In this document: positions 16,248-24,868 of the stretch, in pieces
How the letters are laid out: each line of letters begins with the position of its first letter
Position numbering within the stretch: position 1 is the first letter of the stretch
Assembly: GCF_019711435.1 (NCBI RefSeq)
Contig: NZ_JAIGNK010000004.1
Span: 124,001-188,000, forward strand
DNA length: 64,000 bases
Direction of reading: 5' to 3'
Origin: Qipengyuania polymorpha
GTDB taxonomy: Bacteria; Pseudomonadota; Alphaproteobacteria; Sphingomonadales; Sphingomonadaceae
The notes under the pieces: generated by a model
Told to the model about the DNA's origin: nothing
Seen by the model: the letters and a program-made list of their open reading frames with translations, nothing else
The model's database searches: none
Position numbers and translations under genes: made by a program

Positions 16248-17557
16248 ACCGCCTCCAGCGCCTGTTCGAAGTCGGCGATGAGGTCGTCAGGGTCCTCGAT
16301 GCCGATGGAAATGCGCACGAGATTGTCCGAGATGCCCAGCTCCGCGCGGCGGCCTTCGGCGACCGAGAGATGGGTCATCGAGGCGGGGTGGCTCGCCAGC
16401 GTCTCGGTCCCGCCGAGGCTGACGGCGAGCTTGGCAATCTTGAGGCTGTCGAGGAAGCGGAAGCATTCCGCCTCACCGCCCTTCAGCAGCAGCGAGAAGG
16501 TGGAACCGGCACCGAGGCAGTGGCGGTTATAGATGTCCTGCTGGCGCTCGTCCTTGATCATGCCGAGATAGCCGAGGCCTTCGACCTTGGGATGCTTCGA
16601 GAGGAAGTCGCAGACCTTCTCGGCGTTCTCGCCCGCGCGCTGCATGCGCAGTTCGACCGTCTCGAGGCTGCGGCACAGCATCCATGCGGTATTGGGGTCG
16701 CAAATGCCGCCCATCGTGTTGCGCAGCATGCGGATGGCGTCGATGAAACGCTTCTTGCCCGAGACGCTGCCCGCGACGAGGTCGGAATGGCCGCCGACAT
16801 ATTTGGTCAGCGAATAGACCACGAGGTCCGCGCCATGGTCGAGCGGGCGCTGCCACAGCGGGCCGAGGAATGTGTTGTCGATCGCGATCGAGCATTTGTC
16901 GGGGTCGAAATGCGCGTCGCGTGCTTCCTTCACCGCCTCGATGTCGACCAGCGCGTTGGTCGGGTTGCCCGGGCTTTCGAGGTAAATCATCGGCACTTCG
17001 CCGCCCTTTTCCTCGGCTAGCGCCTTGGCCTTCACCATCACCTCATCGAGTTGCTCGCGCGTCGCGCCGGCAGGGAAGTCGATGAAGCTGACGCCGTATT
17101 TCGCCATGGTCTTGGCGATGAAGCCTTCGCTGGCTGCATAGAGCGGGCCCGAGTGGACGATGACATCGCCCGCCTTGCAGGCCGCCAGCAGCAGCACGGC
17201 AATCGCGGTCATGCCGCTGGAGAAGGAAAGCGCTTCTTCCGCGCCGTCCCACACCGCGAGGCGGTCTTCGAGGATTTCCTGGTTGGGCGCGTTGAAGCGC
17301 GAATAGACGAGGCCGTCGGCGCCGCCCGGACGCTTGCCGGTGATGCCTTCGAAGTGGCGCTTGCCGTCGGCGGCGCTGGGGAAGGCAAAGGTCGAGGTGA
17401 GGAAGATGGGAGCCTTGAGGCTGCCTTCCGAAAGTGTCGGGTCGAAGCCGTGGCCCATCATCAGCGTGCTGGGCTTCAATGGCTGGCCGTTGATTTCGGG
17501 GATCTTGCGCTTGGGCGCCATGCGGGGGCTGGTGGGGTCGATGGTGTTGTCGCTCAT
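16244..17557 (-). CDS. Cystathionine gamma-synthase family PLP enzyme
   Basis: A 437-residue enzyme of the Cys/Met metabolism PLP-dependent family. It has 'YSRFNAPNQEILEDRLAVWDGAEEALSFSSGMTAI', the 'YLESPGNPTN' and 'IAIDNTFLGP' blocks, and the Schiff-base Lys in 'VVYSLTKYVGGHSDLVAG'. Members make cystathionine or homocysteine from acylhomoserines, or degrade sulfur amino acids; I cannot tell which. The ATG at 17557 gives MSDNTID, 12 bases after AGGAAGG. An ATG at 17569 abuts that site and is less likely. A structured leader precedes it. Confidence 0.9.
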   Translation of the reverse strand: MSDNTIDPTSPRMAPKRKIPEINGQPLKPSTLMMGHGFDPTLSEGSLKAPIFLTSTFAFPSAADGKRHFEGITGKRPGGADGLVYSRFNAPNQEILEDRLAVWDGAEEALSFSSGMTAIAVLLLAACKAGDVIVHSGPLYAASEGFIAKTMAKYGVSFIDFPAGATREQLDEVMVKAKALAEEKGGEVPMIYLESPGNPTNALVDIEAVKEARDAHFDPDKCSIAIDNTFLGPLWQRPLDHGADLVVYSLTKYVGGHSDLVAGSVSGKKRFIDAIRMLRNTMGGICDPNTAWMLCRSLETVELRMQRAGENAEKVCDFLSKHPKVEGLGYLGMIKDERQQDIYNRHCLGAGSTFSLLLKGGEAECFRFLDSLKIAKLAVSLGGTETLASHPASMTHLSVAEGRRAELGISDNLVRISIGIEDPDDLIADFEQALEAV

Positions 17558-17660
17558 GGGTGCGAGCATCCTTCCTGCATATCCGCTCCCAGGAAGGCGG
17601 GAGCCGGTGATGCGTGTCCGGGGCACCCGTTCCTAACCTCCGCAGGAACGCCTCTCCGCC
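17558..17660 (-). promoter_or_regulatory. Structured 5' leader with possible anti-Shine-Dalgarno switch
   Basis: On the minus strand the leader contains hairpin 1 (GTTCCT/AGGAAC, 17629-17649) and hairpin 2 (GCTCCC/GGGAGC, 17585-17604). The loop of hairpin 2 holds CCTTCCT (17591-17597), which is exactly complementary to the Shine-Dalgarno AGGAAGG (17570-17576). Pairing of the two would break hairpin 2, so two exclusive folds are possible, as in translational riboswitches of methionine genes. It matches no riboswitch consensus that I remember. Confidence 0.4.
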
Positions 17661-17718
17661 GGCCGCTCTTATGCGCTTGCCATTATTGCGGAGCGGGTAT
17701 GGAATCAACTCCCGCCGC

Positions 17719-19170
17719 TCAGGTGAGCGAGGCCCTTCCCCAGACCACGAAGACGATCATGAAAATGCCCGCGATGTCGAGCAGCAGGCCGGCTTTGACC
17801 ATGCGCTCGATGCGGATGCGGCCCGTGGCCCAGGCGATGGCGTTGGGGCCGGTCCCGGCGGGCAGCATGAAGCCCCAGCTTGCCGCCAGCGCAGCGGGCA
17901 TGGCGAGCAGGACGGGATCGACACCAAGCGCAATGACCAACGCGGCGACCACCGGGATGATGCCGCTGGCCGTCGCTACATTGCTGGCGAACTCCGTGGT
18001 GAGCACCACCATGGCCACCACCGCGATGGCGACGAAGACGAGCGGCCAGTTTTCGAGCGGCAGCAGCGCTTGGCCCAGCCAGTCGGCAAGCCCGCTCGCG
18101 CCCATTCCGACAGCCAGCGCAAGGCCGCCGCCGAACATCATGATGACGCCCCATGGCGCGCGATTGGCCTCGTCCCATGTCAGCAGCGGGCGGCCGGTGC
18201 CGTCGGGCAGGAGGAACAGGGTGAGCCCCATGGCAATCGCGATCGTCCCGTCGGTCAGCGAGCCTGCGGGCAGATAAGGGGCGATGAGCATCTGGCTCAT
18301 CCACAGCACGAAGGTGACGGCGACGACCGGCACGAGCCGCTTTTCCGCGCTGGTCCAGGCACTGTGCGTGTCGATGGCCGTGCGCGCGGCGGCAATGTCG
18401 AAGGGATGGCTGCGCACCTGCTGGACCCATGCCACCAGGAGGGCAGCCAGCGGCACGCCGAGCACGACCACCGGAAGGCCGTACATCGCCCACTCGGCGA
18501 AGGTAATGCGTACGCCGGTCATCTGGTCGAGCAGTCCGACCGCAATCGCATTGGTCGGCGAGCCGACGAGCGTGCCCAGCCCGCCGATGCTGGCGGCAAA
18601 GGCAATCCCGATAGGCAGTGCGCCCGCCAATCCGTCTTGGTGGCCTACCGGTAGGCGCTTCGCGCCAGCTTCGCTTCCGCTACTTGAGGCCGATTGGCTC
18701 TCACCTCCTGCGATCACAGCCAGCGCCATCGGCATCATGATGAGTGCGGTCGAGGTGTTCGATATCAGCATCGACAATATCGCTGCCGTCGCCATGAAGG
18801 CGAGCAGCACGCCCGCCTGTCCGCGCCCGCCCACGAGCTTCAGCAGCGCCAGCGCCAGTCGCCGGTGCAGCCCTGTCCGCTCGATGGCGAGCGCGATGAA
18901 GGCTCCGCCGAGGATGAGGAACAGGATGGGCGAATAATAGGCGCCCGCCGTTTCCTTCGCCGTCATCACCCCGGCAAAGGGCAGGACGAGAAAGGGCATC
19001 AGCGCGGTGGCGGTGAGCGGCAGGGCCTCGGTCATCCACCATGCCGCCATCAGCACCACGAGGCCGGCTACGATGAACGCCTCGCGGCTCATGCCTTCGG
19101 GTGCGGGCAGCACGATGGTGAGGGCGAGCGCCAGTGCGCCCAGGACGAGGCCGATAGTCTTGGCGGTCAC
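17719..19170 (-). CDS. DASS (SLC13-type) anion:sodium symporter
   Basis: About 483 residues with some 11-12 membrane helices and the family motifs 'GSPTNAIA' near the first substrate/sodium site and 'LTTEFASNVATASGIIPV' at the second. These carriers import dicarboxylates or sulfate with sodium. I place the start at GTG 19170 because GGAGAGGGAG lies 12 bases upstream; a TTG at 19200 has no Shine-Dalgarno. A stretch of about 25 polar residues (SQSASSSGSEAGAKRLPVGHQD, near 157-178) is inserted in a loop just before 'GLAGALPIGIAFAASIGG' and looks like an in-frame palindromic insert. Confidence 0.9.
   Translation of the reverse strand: MTAKTIGLVLGALALALTIVLPAPEGMSREAFIVAGLVVLMAAWWMTEALPLTATALMPFLVLPFAGVMTAKETAGAYYSPILFLILGGAFIALAIERTGLHRRLALALLKLVGGRGQAGVLLAFMATAAILSMLISNTSTALIMMPMALAVIAGGESQSASSSGSEAGAKRLPVGHQDGLAGALPIGIAFAASIGGLGTLVGSPTNAIAVGLLDQMTGVRITFAEWAMYGLPVVVLGVPLAALLVAWVQQVRSHPFDIAAARTAIDTHSAWTSAEKRLVPVVAVTFVLWMSQMLIAPYLPAGSLTDGTIAIAMGLTLFLLPDGTGRPLLTWDEANRAPWGVIMMFGGGLALAVGMGASGLADWLGQALLPLENWPLVFVAIAVVAMVVLTTEFASNVATASGIIPVVAALVIALGVDPVLLAMPAALAASWGFMLPAGTGPNAIAWATGRIRIERMVKAGLLLDIAGIFMIVFVVWGRASLT
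18630..18712. repeat. In-frame palindromic insert within the DASS transporter gene
   Basis: This stretch holds a perfect 14-bp palindrome GCCTACCGGTAGGC (18643-18656) overlapping a hairpin GGCGC-TTC-GCGCC (18654-18666). It encodes a Ser/Gly/Lys-rich segment that interrupts an otherwise standard carrier sequence. The length keeps the frame. The TTC loop recurs in the hisB-hisH spacer. Confidence 0.5.
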
Positions 19171-19298
19171 GAGATCTGTAAACTCCCTCTCCGGCGCCAA
19201 CTGCTAACAGCGCTTTGGCGGCAGGACAATCGCCTCGCTTGCCGCCTTGGCGTCACCCCCTTAGGGTCCGCGCAAACGACTCATTGGGGAGGATGAGA

Positions 19299-21227
19299 AT
19301 GCTCAGGAAATTCACGTTTGTCGCCGCCGTTTCGCTGGCGGCGATGACCTTGTCGGCCTGTTCGCAGGGCATCGAAAGCACACCGGTCGCAGCCGCGCCG
19401 GATATGGCTACCTATACTGCCGCGCAGTTCTTTGAATCGACCTCCTATGGCGTCGGCTCATCCAGCGGCTACACGTTCTCCGCCGATGGCGAATACATTC
19501 TCGTCAATTCGGACCAGAGCGGGGTTTTCAACGCCTACATGATGCCGGTCGGCGGCGGTGAGGCAATCCCGCTGACCACTTCCACCGACAATGCGACCTT
19601 CGGCAGCAGCTTCTTCCCGAACGACAACCGCCTGCTGTTCACCGCCGACGAGGGCGGCAACGAGTTGAACCATCTGTATGTTCGCACGCTGGACGGCTCG
19701 ATGGTCGATCTGACCCCGGGCGAGGACTTGAAGGCGAGCTTCGCCGGATGGAACGCCGAAGGCACGGTCTTCTTCGCCACCACCAACGAGCGCGACAGTT
19801 CCGCCTTCGACCTTTACGCCTATGACACGCTCAGCTTTGCGCGCAGCCGCATTTTCACCAATGAAGGCGGCTTCAGCATCGCCGATGTCTCGCCCGACGG
19901 GCGCTGGGTGGCGCTCACCAAGGCCAATTCCAGCGCCGATAGCGACATCTACCTCGCCGACCTGCAGGGTGATGCGACGCCCAAACTCATCAGCGCGCAC
20001 GAGGGCAATGTGAGCCACGGCGTCTACACCTTCACCCGCGAGAGCGATGCGCTGGTCTACGGTACCGACGAACATGGCGAATTCAGCGAGGCCTGGCGCT
20101 ACAATCTCGCCACCGGCAAGAAACGCGTCATGCTGGAGGAAGACTGGGACGTCTCCTACGTCAGCTATTCGCCCAGCGGCCGCTATCGCATCAGCGGGGT
20201 CAACGAAGACGCGCTGACCGCGGTCACCATCCTCGACACGCTGACCGACAAGGAAATGAAGCTCAAGGGACTTCCAGCGGGTAATCTCGGGAGCATCCGT
20301 TTCGACGAGGAAGAGAAGCGGATCGCCTTCACCCTGTCGTCGGACACGTCTCCGACCGATATCTATCTCGCCGACCTCAAGAGCGGGAACGCCACGCGGC
20401 TGACCAGCGCGCTAAACCCGGCGATCGACGAGGGCGACCTCGTCACTGCCACCGTGGCGCGTTTCAAGAGCTACGACGGGGTCGAGATCCCCGGCATCCT
20501 CTACAAGCCCAAGGGCGCGAGCGCGGCCAATCCGGCACCGATGGTGGTCCTGGTCCACGGCGGTCCCGGCGGCCAGAGCCGGCGCGGTTACAGCCCGATG
20601 ATCCAGCACCTGGTGAACAATGGCTATGCCATCTACGCCATCAACAATCGCGGATCCTCGGGTTACGGCAAAACCTTCTTCCACATGGACGACAAGCGCC
20701 ACGGCGATGTCGATTTGAAGGACGTGGTCGCATCGAAGGGCTTCCTGCAAGGCCTCGACTGGGTGGCCGACGACCGCATCGCGGTGATGGGCGGCTCCTA
20801 TGGCGGCTACATGACCGCTGCTGCGCTGGCCTTCCATCCGCAAGTTTTCGATGCGGGCATCAATATCTTCGGCGTCACCAACTGGGTGCGCACGCTGGAA
20901 TCCATTCCGCCGTGGTGGGGCAGCTTCCGCGACGCGCTTTATGACGAAATGGGCGATCCGGCCACCGATGCGGAGCGTCACCGCGCCATTTCGCCGCTGT
21001 TTCACGCGGGCAATATCGTGAAGCCCCTGCTGGTGGTGCAGGGTGCCAACGACCCGCGCGTGCTGCAGGTCGAGAGCGATGAACTGGTCGAAGCGGTGCG
21101 CGCCAATGGCGTACCGGTCGAATACGTCCTCTTCCCCGATGAAGGGCACGGCTTCCGCCGCAAGGAAAACCGCATCACCGCCTCGGAGGCCTACCTCGCC
21201 TTCCTCGACGAGCACATCGGACGGTAG
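19299..21227 (+). CDS. Secreted S9 (prolyl oligopeptidase-type) peptidase, lipoprotein
   Basis: A 642-residue protein: lipoprotein signal '[13 protein letters not shown]', an N-terminal beta-propeller with TolB/DPP-like repeats, and a C-terminal alpha/beta hydrolase. '[15 protein letters not shown]' precedes the nucleophile elbow 'GGSYGGYM' with Ser500; Asp in 'ANDPRV' and His in 'DEGHGF' complete the triad. It should cleave short peptides at the cell envelope. GGGGAGG lies before the ATG at 19299; the ATG six bases earlier is too close to it. It is divergent from the DASS gene and convergent with the DUF547 gene. Confidence 0.92.
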   Translation: MLRKFTFVAAVSLAAMTLSACSQGIESTPVAAAPDMATYTAAQFFESTSYGVGSSSGYTFSADGEYILVNSDQSGVFNAYMMPVGGGEAIPLTTSTDNATFGSSFFPNDNRLLFTADEGGNELNHLYVRTLDGSMVDLTPGEDLKASFAGWNAEGTVFFATTNERDSSAFDLYAYDTLSFARSRIFTNEGGFSIADVSPDGRWVALTKANSSADSDIYLADLQGDATPKLISAHEGNVSHGVYTFTRESDALVYGTDEHGEFSEAWRYNLATGKKRVMLEEDWDVSYVSYSPSGRYRISGVNEDALTAVTILDTLTDKEMKLKGLPAGNLGSIRFDEEEKRIAFTLSSDTSPTDIYLADLKSGNATRLTSALNPAIDEGDLVTATVARFKSYDGVEIPGILYKPKGASAANPAPMVVLVHGGPGGQSRRGYSPMIQHLVNNGYAIYAINNRGSSGYGKTFFHMDDKRHGDVDLKDVVASKGFLQGLDWVADDRIAVMGGSYGGYMTAAALAFHPQVFDAGINIFGVTNWVRTLESIPPWWGSFRDALYDEMGDPATDAERHRAISPLFHAGNIVKPLLVVQGANDPRVLQVESDELVEAVRANGVPVEYVLFPDEGHGFRRKENRITASEAYLAFLDEHIGR

Positions 21228-21246
21228 ATTGGAGAGGGGCGGGGTC

Positions 21247-22416
21247 TTAGTTGCCTTCGCCTTCCTCACTTTCCTCGGTTGAGCCTTCCGCAGCAGGCTG
21301 TTCTTCGGCGCTGGGCGGCGTGAGCACGATCACGCGACCACGCAATTCGCCGCGGCGGCGCAGCTTGTCCATCTTCTGCATCCGCTCGTTGAGCAGGCGC
21401 GCAATCGACGGGGTCACCCCTGCACCGACCGGCTGGCCGTTGCTTTCGATTTGCGAATAGACCGGCTCGCGCTCGCCCCCGGCAAGGTCGGCCACGCGGT
21501 CTTCGTACTGGTTGACGACGAGCTCGGGTTTCTTCGCGATGAGCGCCTTCACGTCATCGTCGGCGTGCTTGGTGAGATGAGCGCGCAAATCGTCGTCCAT
21601 GGCCGGGAAATAGAACCTCGCGGCTTCGGCATAGATCTTCGAAACCTGCAGTTCCTTGCCATAGGATTCGACCCCGCGCAGCGAGTTCACGAATTCGCGC
21701 GCCGAAATGGCCAGCAATTCGTCGAGATTGGCAGAGGTGAAGGCGCGGCGTTGAATGGAAGGCCCGCCCACCTCGCCGCGCGTGAAGCCATAGAGGACTT
21801 CGGGCTCCTGCCAGTTGGGGAACACGATGCGGTTGCGGATGTCGTGCGGGCTCAGTTCGACCCCGGCCACCGTCACCAGCTTGAGTGTGTCGAGCGAGAC
21901 GATCTCGCCCTCCAGCAACATGCGCGAGGGCGATTTCATCGGGTAATTGCGGGCAATCGCCTCGATTACCGCGACATTGTGCAGGTTGAGCCAGTAGGCG
22001 AGCTGTTCGTCGCGGGGCAGGGCGGCGATGTCGATCTCGGTGCCGATACGCTCCAGCTCGTGGAGATAGTCGGTCAGCGGCTCGATGGCTTCCTTGTCGA
22101 GGAAGGAATAGAGGATGCGGTTGCCTTCGAGGCGATAGCGGGAATCGTGACCGTAGACCTGCCGTGTACCCACCATCGGCTCGGGCCGGGGCAGTCCTTC
22201 GCGCGTCGACTGGCCCATGCGCAGGACCATGAATTCCAGCGCCGTGTCGAAGAAGCTGTAGTCCATGCTGGCAGGCTCGCCCGAGGGGCGCGGTGTGAAC
22301 TGCGCCAGCGGTCCGCTTTCCGGCTGCACAATCGCGTCGTCAGCGGTTTGCGCGGACGCGGCCTGCGGCACGGCGATGGCCGACGCGATGGCGAGGAGGG
22401 GAAGGGGGCGCATCAT
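21247..22416 (-). CDS. DUF547 domain protein, secreted
   Basis: A 389-residue protein with a signal peptide ending 'AASAQ'. The central DUF547 domain is recognised by 'EQLAYWLNLHNVAVIEAI' (with the conserved WxNxYNA-like Trp/Asn pattern), 'SLDTLKLVTVAGVELSPHDIRNRIV' and 'RRAFTSANLDELL'. The fold is related to papain-like and transglutaminase proteins, but the reaction is not established. The acidic tail (EESEEGEGN) is low complexity. The first of two adjacent ATG codons is taken as start. Confidence 0.85.
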   Translation of the reverse strand: MMRPLPLLAIASAIAVPQAASAQTADDAIVQPESGPLAQFTPRPSGEPASMDYSFFDTALEFMVLRMGQSTREGLPRPEPMVGTRQVYGHDSRYRLEGNRILYSFLDKEAIEPLTDYLHELERIGTEIDIAALPRDEQLAYWLNLHNVAVIEAIARNYPMKSPSRMLLEGEIVSLDTLKLVTVAGVELSPHDIRNRIVFPNWQEPEVLYGFTRGEVGGPSIQRRAFTSANLDELLAISAREFVNSLRGVESYGKELQVSKIYAEAARFYFPAMDDDLRAHLTKHADDDVKALIAKKPELVVNQYEDRVADLAGGEREPVYSQIESNGQPVGAGVTPSIARLLNERMQKMDKLRRRGELRGRVIVLTPPSAEEQPAAEGSTEESEEGEGN

Positions 22417-22541
22417 CTTCGTGGGAGCCTCTGCGATAGACTGCTTGCTAATGGTGGCGTCCCTATACAGCCGCGCTGCTGAACATTCCATGTGTCCCGC
22501 CGACCACGGGCAGTAGTTCGTCGATGCCTCTGCGGGCTCCA

Positions 22542-22583
22542 GACAAGAAAAACGGGGCCCGCGCCATGGCGCTGCCCCGTTTT
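22542..22583 (-). terminator. Rho-independent terminator of infC
   Basis: A 10-bp stem (AAAACGGGGC / GCCCCGTTTT) with a palindromic loop GCGCCATGGCGC-like is followed on the minus strand by five T. It lies 24 bases beyond the infC stop. Confidence 0.88.
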
Positions 22584-22606
22584 CATTTCATCTTGGCTCG
22601 AAGAGA

Positions 22607-23149
22607 TTACTTCGGTGCGAGCACCATCACCATCTGGCGGCCTTCGAGGCGCGGGAAGCTTTCGACCTTGGCGATCTCTTCGACATCGTCGCGCACGCGG
22701 TTGAGCAGGTCCATGCCCAGCTGCTGGTGCGCCATTTCGCGGCCACGGAAGCGCAGCGTGCACTTCACCTTGTCGCCGTTCTCGATGAACTTGTTCACGT
22801 TACGCATTTTCACGTCGTAATCGTGATCGTCGATGTTCGGGCGCATCTTGACCTCTTTGATGTCCTGGGTCTTCTGCGTCTTGCGCGCGAGGTTCGCCTT
22901 CTTCTGCGCCTCGTAGCGATATTTGCCGACATCGAGGAACTTGCACACCGGCGGGTCCGCATTGGGGGACACTTCGACGAGGTTGAGACCCAGTTCGTTG
23001 GCCTGCTCGGTCGCTTCGCGGGTGTACATCACCCCCAGGTTTTCGCCTTCGTGATCGATCACGCGGACCTTGGGGACATTGATCATGTTATCGTAGCGCG
23101 GGCCGCTTTTCACGGGCATTTGCATGCTGCGCCGGGGTGGACGGGCTAT
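22607..23149 (-). CDS. infC: Translation initiation factor IF-3, probable ATA start
   Basis: IF-3 binds the 30S subunit and checks the start codon. The N-domain begins '[31 protein letters not shown]'; the C-domain has '[18 protein letters not shown]' and '[15 protein letters not shown]'. The first ATG (23125) has no ribosome-binding site. An AAGGAG at 23158-23163 is followed eight bases on by ATA GCC CGT (23149), in frame and eight codons earlier, giving 180 residues. Rare AUU/AUA starts in infC are known to allow autoregulation by IF-3 itself, so I take ATA as the start. It has its own terminator. Confidence 0.9.
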   Translation of the reverse strand: MARPPRRSMQMPVKSGPRYDNMINVPKVRVIDHEGENLGVMYTREATEQANELGLNLVEVSPNADPPVCKFLDVGKYRYEAQKKANLARKTQKTQDIKEVKMRPNIDDHDYDVKMRNVNKFIENGDKVKCTLRFRGREMAHQQLGMDLLNRVRDDVEEIAKVESFPRLEGRQMVMVLAPK

Positions 23150-23260
23150 GGGGCTATCTCCTTTTGGTGCCTCTTAAGAACGCGCCCATGTAGGCGCTGT
23201 TCCGCAGATTCGGAAGGGGCAAGGGGTTAATGCGCGCGGTTTTTCGCGCGCGCGTGGCCC

Positions 23261-23965
23261 TTACGCAGCTTTGGACCAGAGATTGAAGCGCGCCAACTGG
23301 CCCTTTGCAGGTACGACCGCGTCTATGCGGTCGGCCGGTTGCAGCGCCTTGAGGATGGCCGGGTCGGCCGCGTTCATTCCGCCGGTGTAGGCTCCGAAAG
23401 CGGGCAAAATCATGCGGCCCGAGGGCTTGCCGTCCGCGCCTTCGTTGGCGCTTACCACGGCGCAGGGCCGGCGGATCATGCGCTGGCGGACCTTTACCTG
23501 CAGGCGCGGGTGGTAGTGACCGGACAGCTCGGGCCGCGTCTCGCCCTGCTTGGCGCGGTGGCGCAGGATGGTGCCATTGAGCTCGATTTCCTCGACCGGC
23601 GTGCCGCCGCAGCGCGCTTCCATGTCGGGATCGTGGTTGCCGGTGATCCAGACCCAGTCGACCGCCTTGGTCAGCGCCTCCAGCATGCCGCAGGCGTGCG
23701 GCTCCAGCCGGGTCGAGCCATCCGAATCGTGGAAGTTGTCGCCCAGCGTGATGACCCGCCGCGCGCCGGTTTCGCGGATGGCGAGCGCCACGCGCTCCAG
23801 CGTCTCGCGGCTGTCGTAGGGCGGGATCATCTGCCCGTGACCTGCAAAGAAGCTCCCTTTCTCCAGATGCAGGTCGGCGACCAGCAGCGCATTCTCGCGC
23901 GGCCAGTAGAGCGCGCGGCCCTCTGTCAGGACGAACTCCTGGTCTGCGAACGAAAGGGGAACCAT
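23261..23965 (-). CDS. pdeM: PdeM-type metallophosphoesterase
   Basis: A 234-residue calcineurin-like phosphoesterase of the type linked to ligase/exonuclease DNA-repair loci. All metal motifs are seen: 'VADLHLEKG' (DxH), 'ITLGDNFHD' (GD), 'WITGNHDPD' (GNHD) and 'SGHYHPRL' (GHxH). Homologues are called ligase-associated DNA damage response endonuclease PdeM, but here the expected ligase, exonuclease and helicase genes are not adjacent. It is divergent from hemF, with 45 bases between. Confidence 0.9.
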   Translation of the reverse strand: MVPLSFADQEFVLTEGRALYWPRENALLVADLHLEKGSFFAGHGQMIPPYDSRETLERVALAIRETGARRVITLGDNFHDSDGSTRLEPHACGMLEALTKAVDWVWITGNHDPDMEARCGGTPVEEIELNGTILRHRAKQGETRPELSGHYHPRLQVKVRQRMIRRPCAVVSANEGADGKPSGRMILPAFGAYTGGMNAADPAILKALQPADRIDAVVPAKGQLARFNLWSKAA

Positions 23966-24010
23966 GCGCTGCTATTGCCGCCTGCGCGCTGCAATGGCAA
24001 GGGCCTATGC

Positions 24011-24868
24011 ATGACCGACTGGATAGCCCAAACCGACACCGCCCGCACCTGGTTCGAAACCCTGAGGGACCGCATCTGCGCCGAGTTCGAGAGCATCGAG
24101 CACGAGGCGGGCAGCGATGCTGCCTTCCAGTACGACAGCTGGGAGCGCGAGGAAGAGGGCAACGAAGACCCGGGCGGCGGCACGCGCGGGCTGATGAAGG
24201 GCAAGGTGTTCGAGAAGGTCGGCGTCAATGTGTCGACCGTGCGCGGCAATTTCGCGCCCGAATTTGCGGCCTCCATCAACGGCGCTTCGCCCGAGAACCC
24301 CGGCTTTACCGCCACCGGCATCAGCCTCGTTGCGCATATGGCCAACCCGCATGTGCCTGCGGTCCATATGAACACGCGCTTCCTGACCACACAGGCCGCA
24401 TGGTTCGGGGGCGGAGCGGATTTGAACCCGCCACTCCCCTACGAGGAAGACACGGCAGATTTCCACGCCCGCTTCCGCGCTGCCTGCGCTGCGCACAACC
24501 CGACCTATTACGACCGCTTCAAGAAATGGGCGGACGACTATTTCTACATCCCCCACCGCGGCGTGCACCGCGGGGTGGGCGGGATTTTCTACGACCACCT
24601 CGAATGCGAGGACGAGGCCGCTTTCGAGCGCAACCTCGCCTTCACCAAGGACGTGGGCGAGGCTTTCCTCGATATCTTCCCCAAGCTGGTCCGCCGCCGG
24701 ATGGAGCGCGAGTTCACGCCGGAAGACAAGCAGCAGCAACTCGAATGGCGCGGGCGCTATGCCGAATTCAACCTCGTCTACGACCGCGGCACCTTGTTCG
24801 GCCTCAAGACCGGCGGCAATATCGACGCCATCCTGATGAGCCTGCCGCCCGAGGCGACGTGGAGCTGA
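24011..24868 (+). CDS. hemF: Oxygen-dependent coproporphyrinogen III oxidase
   Basis: A 285-residue enzyme that decarboxylates coproporphyrinogen III to protoporphyrinogen IX using O2, for haem and bacteriochlorophyll. Family blocks are 'GVNVSTVRGNF', 'GISLVAHMANPHVPAVHMNTRF', 'WFGGGADLNPPLPYEED' and 'YFYIPHRGVHRGVGGIFYDHL', with the catalytic His and Arg in place, and the C-terminal 'RGRYAEFNLVYDRGTLFGLKTGGN'. The start follows GGGCCTATGC. It overlaps the next gene by ten bases. Confidence 0.97.
   Translation: MTDWIAQTDTARTWFETLRDRICAEFESIEHEAGSDAAFQYDSWEREEEGNEDPGGGTRGLMKGKVFEKVGVNVSTVRGNFAPEFAASINGASPENPGFTATGISLVAHMANPHVPAVHMNTRFLTTQAAWFGGGADLNPPLPYEEDTADFHARFRAACAAHNPTYYDRFKKWADDYFYIPHRGVHRGVGGIFYDHLECEDEAAFERNLAFTKDVGEAFLDIFPKLVRRRMEREFTPEDKQQQLEWRGRYAEFNLVYDRGTLFGLKTGGNIDAILMSLPPEATWS

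Noticed and set aside
23339-24010. Upstream extension of hemF through the pdeM region
   Set aside because: The extension is antisense to pdeM; hemF homology begins at 24011.
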